Source: a virus
IMG/VR virus record: IMGVR_UViG_3300043427_001127
Coordinates: 62,001 to 126,000 of that record
DNA: 64,000 nt
Direction: 5' to 3' (one strand)
A program made the position numbers and the translations under genes. Every line of letters begins with the position of its first letter. The first letter of the stretch is position 1. Below are positions 52,066 to 57,160 of the stretch, piece by piece. The notes below the pieces were generated by a model, which saw nothing but the letters and a program-made list of their open reading frames with translations, had not been told where the DNA came from and made no database searches.

Positions 52066-52330
52066 TCAAGTTAAATATCAACTAGAGCGAGCGGAAGATG
52101 CTTTGCGTTCTGCTCTTATGATGTTGGATAGTAAAGAGAGTGTTTATGTAATCTCTGCTATTTCTAAGGCATTGATTGAGATTGATAATAGTTTGTTTGC
52201 TGAACGTGCTGCTGAAGGTTCAATCTCTATTACCAAAGAGGAGCAACCTGATGGAAATGTTAAATACGAAATGAACAATACTCCTTTTAAATGGGATAAT
52301 CAAACATCGTTTGTATCCGCAAATAAATAA
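52052..52330 (+). CDS. Small helical protein of unknown function
   Basis: 92 residues from ATG 52052. QVKYQLERAEDALRSALMML and YVISAISKALIEIDNSL are amphipathic helices; the end is polar. A longer in-frame extension upstream lies in the previous gene and is not used. Confidence 0.55.
   Translation: MKMSDQVKYQLERAEDALRSALMMLDSKESVYVISAISKALIEIDNSLFAERAAEGSISITKEEQPDGNVKYEMNNTPFKWDNQTSFVSANK
52323..52329 (+). promoter_or_regulatory. Late promoter at 52.3 kb
   Basis: ATAAATA overlapping the previous stop, 28 bases before the GTG at 52357. Confidence 0.45.
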
Positions 52331-52356
52331 GACACGGATGGTCTATAACAGAACTG

Positions 52357-52563
52357 GTGGAGTCAAGTTACCCTTTGAATGCTATGAACTTTCGTATTGT
52401 TGAGCAACTAGATAATAATGATGAAGTCATTACTTACTTTCAAGTTCATGAACTTGACAATGGTTATCATTGGGAGTATGATGGTGAGCAACATGGTCCT
52501 TTTGGGAACATGCAAGATGCAGTAGATTCTGCATATGACAACTTAATACCTGTCTCGGAATGA
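52357..52563 (+). CDS. Small protein of unknown function, start uncertain
   Basis: 68 residues from GTG 52357, or 59 from ATG 52384. FRIVEQLDNNDEVITYFQVH then YDGEQHGPFGNMQDAVDSAY suggests a small alpha/beta fold. Neither start has a clear ribosome site. Confidence 0.5.
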   Translation: MESSYPLNAMNFRIVEQLDNNDEVITYFQVHELDNGYHWEYDGEQHGPFGNMQDAVDSAYDNLIPVSE

Positions 52564-52704
52564 CACTAAACTTGCCCTGGTCGGGTGAACCCCCTTCTGG
52601 TTTCTTGTTTTCCCATTAAAAAACAAGTGGTGCGGATGGGACTCTCTCCCGCCCAGTTTCCTGCCTCTGGTCAAAGGGCAGGTGGCGAGCCGAGCAACGG
52701 GGGG

Positions 52705-52733
52705 TTGACATCCCCCACCCTCTCGGATATAAT
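52705..52733 (+). promoter_or_regulatory. Early promoter for the second tRNA cluster
   Basis: TTGACA (52705-52710), 17-base spacer, TATAAT (52728-52733). GGGGG/CCCCC flank the -35; CACCCTC/GAGGGTC flank the -10, as at 49339. The preceding 52564-52700 is non-coding with two hairpins (CTTGTTTT/AAAACAAG and CCTGCC/GGCAGG). Confidence 0.8.
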
Positions 52734-52744
52734 ATGAGGGTCAA

Positions 52745-52818
52745 CGCGGGATGGAACAGTCTGGTAGTTCAGCGGTCTCATAAGCCGCAGGTCGCAGGTT
52801 CAAATCCTGCTCCCGCCC
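52745..52818 (+). tRNA. Initiator tRNA-fMet(CAT)
   Basis: Anticodon loop CTCATAA. The first base C cannot pair with its partner C at the acceptor end (CGCGGGA/TCCCGCC), and the D stem GAAC/GTTC carries the A11-T24 pair. Both are initiator hallmarks. First gene after the promoter. Confidence 0.88.
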
Positions 52819-52822
52819 CCAC

Positions 52823-52904
52823 GTCGCTGTGGCGGAATTGGTAGACGCGCTGGGTTTAGGTTCCAGTGAGGTAACTCGTGAAGGTTCAAGTCCTTTCAGC
52901 GACA
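52823..52904 (+). tRNA. tRNA-Leu(TAG)
   Basis: Class II: acceptor GTCGCTG/CAGCGAC, anticodon arm CTGGG-TTTAGGT-TCCAG, variable arm, T loop TTCAAGT. Confidence 0.94.
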
Positions 52905-53109
52905 TTGAGAAAGTGATCCTGCGGGTTCGCCCAAGAGCTCTCCTTTCTCAACTATCTGGCCAGGTAGTATAAAGTTAGCCTAGTCCGAGATTGGCACGGT
53001 CGTTATGATATGCTCAAACAGATTGCCTTTCGCAATCAAGCCTCTATCATCCCGTAACTTTAACCTGATTGGTTGAGTTGCAATCTCTCTTTAGGGGGAG
53101 AATGCTCAA
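52905..53109 (+). ncRNA. Highly structured non-coding RNA candidate
   Basis: Begins at the base after tRNA-Leu. Perfect stems: TTGAGAAAG (52905-52913) with CTTTCTCAA (52943-52951); CTATCT-GGCC-AGGTAG (52952-52967); TAAAGTTA (52970-52977) with TAACTTTA (53055-53062), enclosing ATGATA/TATCAT and GATTGC-CTTTC-GCAATC (53021-53037); and TTGAG/CTCAA (53073-53109) enclosing TCTCTC/GGGAGA. No open frame. Not a tRNA, and no known RNA class matches in my memory. The rest to 53155 is AT-rich spacer. Confidence 0.65.
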
Positions 53110-53155
53110 AACTACATAGTATCGTAGCAGATATATAGTGTAGTAGCGAGCACCT

Positions 53156-53227
53156 GCGGAGTTAGTTCAGCGGTAGAACGCTATCCTTCCAAGTTAGATG
53201 TCGTCGGTTCGATTCCGATACTCCGCT
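53156..53227 (+). tRNA. tRNA-Gly(TCC)
   Basis: Acceptor GCGGAGT/ACTCCGC, anticodon loop CTTCCAA, T loop TTCGATT. Confidence 0.94.
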
Positions 53228-53240
53228 CTTATCCCTGAGG

Positions 53241-53247
53241 ATAAATA
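53241..53247 (+). promoter_or_regulatory. Late promoter between tRNA-Gly and small genes
   Basis: ATAAATA three bases before the ATG at 53250, so it can only serve the second gene (53410) or an internal start; it may be chance. Confidence 0.3.
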
Positions 53248-53249
53248 AC

Positions 53250-53420
53250 ATGTCACTTATTTCACAGAGAGACAGACAAGTTGCCATCAGAGCACTTGAA
53301 ATGTATGCTGCTGAGGCAGAAACTGCAGAGTATTATCTGGGGTCTTCGCATCACTCAGCATCTGAAATCAACGCATTACTTAACTGGATTAGATTAGAGT
53401 ATTACAAACATGAAGATTAA
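53250..53420 (+). CDS. Small helical protein, 56 residues
   Basis: SLISQRDRQVAIRALEMYAA, then EINALLNWIRLEYYKHED: two amphipathic helices. Lies between tRNA genes and overlaps the next small gene by 11 bases. Unknown function. Confidence 0.55.
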   Translation: MSLISQRDRQVAIRALEMYAAEAETAEYYLGSSHHSASEINALLNWIRLEYYKHED

Positions 53421-53574
53421 TCTGTGGTATTGCGAAACAATGAAACAATGGCGATGGACTCTCGTAGATGACCATCGACCCATTGTTAAAATGGAATCTG
53501 GTCAACGCCCAGATCTACGCGACGCCATGAATGACGTTGCAAATACTGTAGAATATATGTTATCTCAACAGTGA
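53410..53574 (+). CDS. Small protein, 54 residues
   Basis: KINLWYCETMKQWRWTLVDD then GQRPDLRDAMNDVANTVEYM: strand-strand-helix outline. Overlaps the previous gene and ends 6 bases before tRNA-Asn. Unknown function. Confidence 0.55.
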   Translation: MKINLWYCETMKQWRWTLVDDHRPIVKMESGQRPDLRDAMNDVANTVEYMLSQQ

Positions 53575-53580
53575 TTTTAT

Positions 53581-53652
53581 TGGAGTGTAGCTCAGCGGTA
53601 GAGCGGTCGGCTGTTAACCGATTGGTCGCAGGTTCGATCCCTGCCACTCCAG
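53581..53652 (+). tRNA. tRNA-Asn(GTT)
   Basis: Acceptor TGGAGTG/CACTCCA, anticodon arm TCGG-CTGTTAA-CCGA, T loop TTCGATC. Confidence 0.94.
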
Positions 53653-53655
53653 TTC

Positions 53656-53737
53656 GGGTAGGTGTCCGAGTGGTTAATGGAAACGGACTGTAAATCCGTC
53701 GGCTCCGCCTTCGGGGGTTCAAATCCCTCCCTGCCCA
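53656..53737 (+). tRNA. tRNA-Tyr(GTA)
   Basis: Class II: acceptor GGGTAGG/CCTGCCC, anticodon loop CTGTAAA, variable arm, T loop TTCAAAT. Confidence 0.94.
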
Positions 53738-53772
53738 CCTTGGGATTATCTTGTAAAACAGCTCCAATGTTT

Positions 53773-53795
53773 CCTCTTTGAGGTTTAGATTTTTT
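53773..53795 (+). terminator. Possible terminator after tRNA-Tyr
   Basis: CCTC-TTT-GAGG then TTTAGATTTTTT. The stem is short. A second hairpin TTGACCG/CGGTCAA (53798-53822) follows immediately before tRNA-Ile. Confidence 0.35.
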
Positions 53796-53825
53796 CCTTG
53801 ACCGCTGTGGGGAAACGGTCAACTT

Positions 53826-53897
53826 GGAATCGTAGCTCAGTGGTAGAGCACTCGGCTGATAACCGAGCGGTCACAAGTTCAAATCTTGTCGGTTCCA
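53826..53897 (+). tRNA. tRNA-Ile(GAT)
   Basis: Acceptor GGAATCG/CGGTTCC, anticodon arm CTCGG-CTGATAA-CCGAG, T loop TTCAAAT. A normal class I tRNA-Ile, in contrast to the one at 50191. Confidence 0.95.
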
Positions 53898-53923
53898 TAT
53901 TGTATAATAGACTACAGTTGTAG

Positions 53924-53930
53924 ATAAATA
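53924..53930 (+). promoter_or_regulatory. Late promoter before the riboswitch operon
   Basis: ATAAATA 10 bases before the aptamer. A TATAAT at 53903-53908 without clear -35 could add early expression. Confidence 0.45.
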
Positions 53931-53938
53931 TATACAAT

Positions 53939-53981
53939 ACGTTCATCCCTTTGGGACGGAAGTAAGCCGACTCGGAACGGA
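53939..53981 (+). promoter_or_regulatory. Glutamine riboswitch (Downstream-peptide/glnA type)
   Basis: CGTTC (53940-53944) pairs with GAACG (53975-53979); TCCC-TTT-GGGA forms the second helix and is followed by CGGAAGTAAG. From memory, the glnA and Downstream-peptide aptamers have CGUUCA, a short hairpin, GGACGGAAGUAGG and a closing GGAACG, and precede short peptide genes in cyanobacteria and marine phages. A 50-residue gene starts 11 bases after it. CGTTCAT is repeated at 53984-53990 and a further GGAACGC is at 54146-54152. Confidence 0.72.
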
Positions 53982-53991
53982 TCGTTCATCT

Positions 53992-54144
53992 ATGGAAGCA
54001 CTCATTCTAACCTGCTTGCAGGCACAACTGATTGCCACCCGAGTTGCTGCGGCAGACATGCCTAAGCAAACTCGCAACGATCTCATATGGGAGGTCAAAC
54101 AGATCTCTCCTAAGGAGTGCAAGATAGACGCAAAAGCCGACTGA
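53992..54144 (+). CDS. Riboswitch-controlled downstream peptide, 50 residues
   Basis: EALILTCLQAQLIATRVAAA, then RNDLIWEVKQISPKECKID. It follows a Downstream-peptide-type aptamer and has the length and helical look expected of that peptide class. The role is unknown; in cyanobacteria comparable peptides belong to nitrogen control. Control by glutamine is inferred from the leader. Confidence 0.65.
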   Translation: MEALILTCLQAQLIATRVAAADMPKQTRNDLIWEVKQISPKECKIDAKAD

Positions 54145-54183
54145 AGGAACGCTCTTTAACCTAAAAAACTAAGGAGAAACCTA

Positions 54184-54342
54184 ATGTCACAAGCAACCTA
54201 CAGAGGTTGTCAGTACAACACTGACGTACCTAAGCAAGAATATCAGCGTTGGTATTCACAAACTCATGCACCAGCACATCCACAGAATACATATCGTGGT
54301 GTTGCCTACCGTCCTTGTAAGAACTCGGAGGTAGCACAATGA
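54184..54342 (+). CDS. DUF4278-like small protein, 52 residues
   Basis: Two copies of the motif T-Y-R-G-x-x-Y (ATYRGCQYNTD and NTYRGVAYRPC). This is the pattern of cyanobacterial DUF4278 proteins. AGGAG lies well spaced before the ATG. Probably in one transcript with the downstream peptide. Function unknown. Confidence 0.65.
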   Translation: MSQATYRGCQYNTDVPKQEYQRWYSQTHAPAHPQNTYRGVAYRPCKNSEVAQ

Positions 54343-54425
54343 ACTGGTTGAATCTAATCCGTAGACAGATTGAAAAACAAAAGAGACTAGAGATTGCCCA
54401 ATATCATATGGCAACTCTCGGATAA
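54339..54425 (+). CDS. Very small protein, 28 residues
   Basis: NWLNLIRRQIEKQKRLEIAQ then YHMATLG, an amphipathic helix. ATGA overlap with the preceding gene and GGAGG ahead support translation. Last of the riboswitch operon. Confidence 0.5.
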   Translation: MNWLNLIRRQIEKQKRLEIAQYHMATLG

Positions 54426-54431
54426 AGCAAA

Positions 54432-54453
54432 GGGGGCATATGCCCCCTTTTTT
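54432..54453. terminator. Bidirectional terminator between converging operons
   Basis: GGGGGCATATGCCCCC perfect palindrome followed by six Ts; the minus-strand gene ends at 54452. Confidence 0.85.
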
Positions 54454-54619
54454 ATTTCCTTAGTGTATGTAAGTATTGAATCATTGCTTCCCTGATATAC
54501 ATTAGCTCGTGGTAGCATTTCTGATTGTGAGCACACTGCCTCAGTTCGTTGTCTGGTTTGTGTACGCTCTCAATAAACAAATCTAATCCTCTGTTCCATT
54601 TGTCGTTGTCTTCAGTCAC
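54452..54619 (-). CDS. Small protein, last of the minus-strand operon
   Basis: 55 residues from GTG 54619, which has GGAGG at good spacing and overlaps the previous stop by 8 bases. KWNRGLDLFIESVHKPDNEL and two cysteines (CAHNQKC). Unknown function. Confidence 0.5.
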   Translation of the reverse strand: MTEDNDKWNRGLDLFIESVHKPDNELRQCAHNQKCYHELMYIREAMIQYLHTLRK

Positions 54620-54938
54620 GTTGCCTCCAGTCTTCGGGTTTGTCTCTACCTTCAGTAAACCAATCAACCATATCATCTACACTATCAAAACCACGCTTGC
54701 CGAAACGTTCGTGTCCAAGACCACCGATGTCAAGTTGATTTAAAAAATCATCCATATCTCCTTCTTGCATGTCTGGGTTCTCTGCTTTACGTCTTGCTTG
54801 GCGTAGTATTGTTGCAGCAGAACGATTTGCTTTGGCCAGTTTCTCTGCCCAAATCATATCTTCTAAACCTACCGATTCATGCTTGGCAATCTTGCTGCAG
54901 ATACCTTCCAAGCGTAGGCGATATTGTGTAGAGAGCAT
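54612..54938 (-). CDS. Conserved small protein of unknown function
   Basis: 108 residues from ATG 54938 (GGAG ahead). The in-frame ATG 54968 lies in the late box and is not used. LSTQYRLRLEGICSKIAKHE, a basic helix LAKANRSAATILRQARRKA and an acidic C-terminal half. No known family recognised. Confidence 0.6.
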   Translation of the reverse strand: MLSTQYRLRLEGICSKIAKHESVGLEDMIWAEKLAKANRSAATILRQARRKAENPDMQEGDMDDFLNQLDIGGLGHERFGKRGFDSVDDMVDWFTEGRDKPEDWRQRD

Positions 54939-54957
54939 GTGCAATCTCCATATAGGG

Positions 54958-55158
54958 TTATTTAGCATTAATCATTGCTTCTAAATCGTTGATTTTACTG
55001 AACTCTTGGTATGCTTTCTCAGAGCGTTCAGATAGAATGTCTAAAATATCTTCAACGATTACTTCGTTGTCAATGTATTCATCCAAATACTTGTCCAACG
55101 CTTCCTTTAGATAGCGTTTGCGATGCCACTCAGCTGAGTATGGTTTGTAGTGCGTCAT
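54958..55158 (-). CDS. Small acidic helical protein, 66 residues
   Basis: HRKRYLKEALDKYLDEYIDN then VEDILDILSERSEKAYQEF, amphipathic helices. It follows the promoter at 55182-55210. Unknown function. Confidence 0.55.
   Translation of the reverse strand: MTHYKPYSAEWHRKRYLKEALDKYLDEYIDNEVIVEDILDILSERSEKAYQEFSKINDLEAMINAK
54959..54965 (-). promoter_or_regulatory. Late promoter within the minus-strand operon
   Basis: CTAAATA on the minus strand, 21 bases before ATG 54938. Confidence 0.5.
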
Positions 55159-55181
55159 AACAAAACAGATATATGTGGCTG

Positions 55182-55210
55182 ATTATAAGATATATATGTG
55201 ATTTTGTCAA
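55182..55210 (-). promoter_or_regulatory. Early promoter inside the minus-strand operon
   Basis: On the minus strand TTGACA (55210-55205), 17-base spacer, TATAAT (55187-55182); 24 bases to the ATG at 55158. Perfect hexamers. Confidence 0.8.
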
Positions 55211-55296
55211 CTGGGATATGCGTGAGTCAACCCCCAGTAAATAAACAATCCTATCGCTCCAAACAAACAGATACTAGTGAGAGCTAGGTGGTTCAT
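55207..55296 (-). CDS. One-helix membrane peptide, 29 residues
   Basis: NHLALTSICLFGAIGLFIYW then a short polar tail. GAGGAAATGAAAG precedes the ATG. Size and shape are those of small photosystem or cytochrome subunits, but no exact family fits. Confidence 0.45.
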   Translation of the reverse strand: MNHLALTSICLFGAIGLFIYWGLTHAYPS

Positions 55297-55402
55297 CTTT
55301 CATTTCCTCGTATGCTAGTTTTAAGATGTAATAGATGACATAGGCAGTACCTGCTAATCCTACTCCTAGAATAGCAAACACTCCCCAAGGTAAGTTACTC
55401 AT
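55274..55402 (-). CDS. One-helix membrane protein, 42 residues
   Basis: LPWGVFAILGVGLAGTAYVI then YYILKLAYEEMKDEPPSSH. GAGGAT ahead of the ATG. Overlaps both neighbours. Confidence 0.5.
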   Translation of the reverse strand: MSNLPWGVFAILGVGLAGTAYVIYYILKLAYEEMKDEPPSSH

Positions 55403-55505
55403 GTTCATCCTCGTAGGTAGATGGTTCTTCAAATAACTCGTCCATCTTTTGTTGGAAAACTATTTCTTGTAGTTCTTGTAAGTCTTCTTCGGTAAGAGTT
55501 ATCAT
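55395..55505 (-). CDS. Acidic peptide, 36 residues
   Basis: TEEDLQELQEIVFQQKMDEL then FEEPSTYEDEHE; AAGGAC before the ATG. Acidic and helical. It overlaps both neighbours by 4-8 bases, which argues for translation coupling. Confidence 0.5.
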   Translation of the reverse strand: MITLTEEDLQELQEIVFQQKMDELFEEPSTYEDEHE

Positions 55506-55681
55506 TTGTCCTTAAGTATTTCTTCTATTCTTTTACGCATGTTTGTGCTATCTTGTTTCATGTAATCTCTACATGAATAACCACGCTGCCCTTTGATGAT
55601 ACATGTTCCTTGATAAAACATGGTGGCAGCAAACACTAGCAGGAAAACTATTCCTATTATTTCAGGGTAATGCTGAGCCAT
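55502..55681 (-). CDS. One-helix membrane protein, 59 residues
   Basis: EIIGIVFLLVFAATMFYQGT near the N-terminus, then a basic Cys-containing tail (GQRGYSCRDYMKQ). The internal ATG at 55621 would remove the helix, so the upstream start is preferred. Confidence 0.5.
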   Translation of the reverse strand: MAQHYPEIIGIVFLLVFAATMFYQGTCIIKGQRGYSCRDYMKQDSTNMRKRIEEILKDK

Positions 55682-55845
55682 GGTAGCAGAGGTGGTATTA
55701 CTCCAATGAGTCTAAGAAGACCCTCAGCAAAAAGTGCAAGAACAACCCAACCAATACACATTGAAGTAATCGCAGCATTACGATTGTGTCTTCGTATTGC
55801 ATCATCAATCATCTCCTTCACTTCTTCTTTCGTTACTTGTGTCAT
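55657..55845 (-). CDS. One-helix membrane protein, 62 residues
   Basis: Charged helical N-terminus (TKEEVKEMIDDAIRRHNRNA), then TSMCIGWVVLALFAEGLLRL and IPPLLPWLSITLK. Overlaps its neighbours by 25 and 41 bases. Confidence 0.55.
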   Translation of the reverse strand: MTQVTKEEVKEMIDDAIRRHNRNAAITSMCIGWVVLALFAEGLLRLIGVIPPLLPWLSITLK

Positions 55846-55945
55846 GGATTTTAGCGATTCCTATAATGGGAAACATTACAAGGGCAAAGCAAAGGATGCC
55901 CAAACTGACGGGATTATTTAAGATTTCAACTATCAGATGAGTCAT
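55805..55945 (-). CDS. One-helix membrane protein, 46 residues
   Basis: VSLGILCFALVMFPIIGIAK between polar ends; AAAGAAAG before the ATG. Overlaps both neighbours in other frames. Confidence 0.45.
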   Translation of the reverse strand: MTHLIVEILNNPVSLGILCFALVMFPIIGIAKIHDTSNERRSEGDD

Positions 55946-56138
55946 CTTTCTTTACATTGATGTAACATTCAAGTGGCTTCTGAGTCTCTGCATCAAAGTT
56001 CTGGTCTAGGTAGACACAAAGTTTATTGATGATTTTGATATACTCGTCGTGCATCCAATCACTACCAGTTTCGTGGTAGGCATAGTGCTTACATGCTGTG
56101 ATGATTCTATTAACGTCTCTACTTGATAGGTTATACAT
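55926..56138 (-). CDS. Small soluble protein, 70 residues
   Basis: LSSRDVNRIITACKHYAYHE then DEYIKIINKLCVYLDQNF: helical, two cysteines, acidic end. Unknown function. Second gene of the operon. Confidence 0.55.
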   Translation of the reverse strand: MYNLSSRDVNRIITACKHYAYHETGSDWMHDEYIKIINKLCVYLDQNFDAETQKPLECYINVKKDDSSDS

Positions 56139-56142
56139 TTGA

Positions 56143-56271
56143 TTATCCTTCGTAATACATTATAATGTCGCCGTGTTTTCTGTGAAAATCAAGGTGCTTT
56201 TTGCCCCATGGTATAGTCCTCCATTCAGTTTTTCCATTCCAAAGTAATAGGCAAATGTGAATGTATCTCAT
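56143..56271 (-). CDS. Small protein, 42 residues, first of the minus-strand operon
   Basis: RYIHICLLLWNGKTEWRTIP then WGKKHLDFHRKHGDIIMYYE, beta-like with many aromatics. Nine bases after the -10 box, so it needs a short leader. Ribosome site weak (AGG). Confidence 0.4.
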   Translation of the reverse strand: MRYIHICLLLWNGKTEWRTIPWGKKHLDFHRKHGDIIMYYEG

Positions 56272-56279
56272 ACACCTGT

Positions 56280-56307
56280 AGTATAACGAGCTATTTAGAT
56301 GGGTCAA
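56280..56307 (-). promoter_or_regulatory. Overlapping early and late promoter for the minus-strand operon
   Basis: On the minus strand TTGACC (56307-56302), 16-base spacer, TATACT (56285-56280). The spacer contains CTAAATA (56298-56292), a late box. It starts back-to-back with the hli promoter. Confidence 0.55.
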
Positions 56308-56340
56308 TATACCTATCAGAGTTTCCTAACAAAAGGGGGC

Positions 56341-56369
56341 TTGACAGGGGCGCTGAGATGCTATATACT
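56341..56369 (+). promoter_or_regulatory. Early promoter for hli-petF-hli
   Basis: TTGACA (56341-56346), 17-base spacer, TATACT (56364-56369), preceded by a G run. 26 bases to the hli start. Confidence 0.75.
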
Positions 56370-56394
56370 ATGTAAAGATTTATGACAAACGTAA

Positions 56395-56598
56395 ATGACT
56401 GTTACGACAAATGAGTATGGCCAGCAAAACATGTGGGCCAAAGAACCTGAAATGGTTTACCAAGAATACAATCGCAAGGGTCTTATGACTCCTATGCAAA
56501 CTACGGAGATGTACAATGGACGCTGGGCTATGGTCGGTATTATTGCTGGGTTCATTTCTTATGTTGGCACTGGCAAACTCTTCTTCGGCATCTTCTGA
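56395..56598 (+). CDS. hli: High-light-inducible protein (long form)
   Basis: 67 residues. A one-helix chlorophyll-binding protein that protects photosystems under excess light. EMYNGRWAMVGIIAGFISYV is the signature helix with the E-x-x-N-x-R chlorophyll ligand motif; the C-terminal FFGIF is typical. Cyanophages use these proteins with D1 to keep photosynthesis running. Confidence 0.95.
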   Translation: MTVTTNEYGQQNMWAKEPEMVYQEYNRKGLMTPMQTTEMYNGRWAMVGIIAGFISYVGTGKLFFGIF

Positions 56599-56606
56599 CT
56601 GAGGGC

Positions 56607-56635
56607 TTGACAATGACTTCGCTTTTGTTTACAAT
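56607..56635 (+). promoter_or_regulatory. Early promoter inside the photosynthesis cluster
   Basis: TTGACA (56607-56612), 17-base spacer, TACAAT (56630-56635). The -10 covers the second possible start of the small gene at 56613, so its transcript would begin after that ATG and serve petF. Confidence 0.65.
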
Positions 56636-56699
56636 GACTTCGGTTGCCTTCTTCGTATTGCTGGCAATCTCCGTAGAAAAACTTTGTGAGACTTATTGA
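56613..56699 (+). CDS. One-helix peptide, 28 residues
   Basis: [20 protein letters not shown] then EKLCETY: one membrane helix. ATG 56613 or 56634; ATGACTTCG occurs at both. The stop overlaps the petF start (TGATG). It would be made only from the upstream hli promoter. It has the size of small photosynthetic subunits but is not recognised. Confidence 0.4.
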   Translation: MTSLLFTMTSVAFFVLLAISVEKLCETY

Positions 56700-56992
56700 T
56701 GGCTACCTATTCCATTACTCTTCAATCCCCCGATGGCACTGAGCAAACTATTCAGTGCCCTGACGACCAATATATTCTTGATGCTGCTGAGTTTGCAGGT
56801 ATCGACCTACCTTCCAGTTGCCGTGCGGGTGCTTGTAGTGCCTGTGCTGGTAAACTAATCAGCGGCACTGTTGATAACGAGGAGCAATCCTTCCTTGATG
56901 ATGAACAAATGGCAGATGGTTGTGTTCTAACTTGTGTAGCATATCCCACCAGCGACTGTGTTATTCTGACTGAACAAGAAGAAAATCTTTAA
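56699..56992 (+). CDS. petF: Plant-type [2Fe-2S] ferredoxin PetF
   Basis: 97 residues from ATG 56699. Accepts electrons from photosystem I. Cluster ligands are in [14 protein letters not shown] and the later LTCVAYP (C-x4-C-x2-C and C). [13 protein letters not shown] is a typical plant-type segment. Likely supports redirected electron flow, for example to nucleotide reduction, during infection. Confidence 0.96.
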   Translation: MATYSITLQSPDGTEQTIQCPDDQYILDAAEFAGIDLPSSCRAGACSACAGKLISGTVDNEEQSFLDDEQMADGCVLTCVAYPTSDCVILTEQEENL

Positions 56993-57007
56993 TCTAGGAG
57001 AACTACT

Positions 57008-57127
57008 ATGAAATTCGGATTCACCCCTGAGGCAGAGATCCTCAATGCTCGCCTGGCAATGCTCGGTTTTGTCATTGCTGTTGGCACTTATCTCACTACA
57101 GGTCAGATTATTCCTGGAGTGCTCTGA
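57008..57127 (+). CDS. hli: High-light-inducible protein (short form)
   Basis: 39 residues. FTPEAEILNARLAMLGFVIA then GTYLTTGQIIPGVL: the HLIP helix with E-x-x-N-x-R and a C-terminus typical of the short cyanophage form. AGGAGAAC precedes the start. End of the photosynthesis cluster. Confidence 0.93.
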   Translation: MKFGFTPEAEILNARLAMLGFVIAVGTYLTTGQIIPGVL

Positions 57128-57133
57128 TACTTT

Positions 57134-57160
57134 AAAGGGGGTCGTAAGACCCCCTTTTTT
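57134..57160. terminator. Bidirectional terminator
   Basis: GGGGGTC-GTAA-GACCCCC with A3 before and T6 after, between hli and the converging tail-fibre gene. Confidence 0.85.

Noticed and set aside
53486-53822. Two minus-strand frames over tRNA-Asn and tRNA-Tyr
   Set aside because: They are the complement of tRNA genes (tRNA-derived peptides such as GREGFEPP are a known false-positive pattern).
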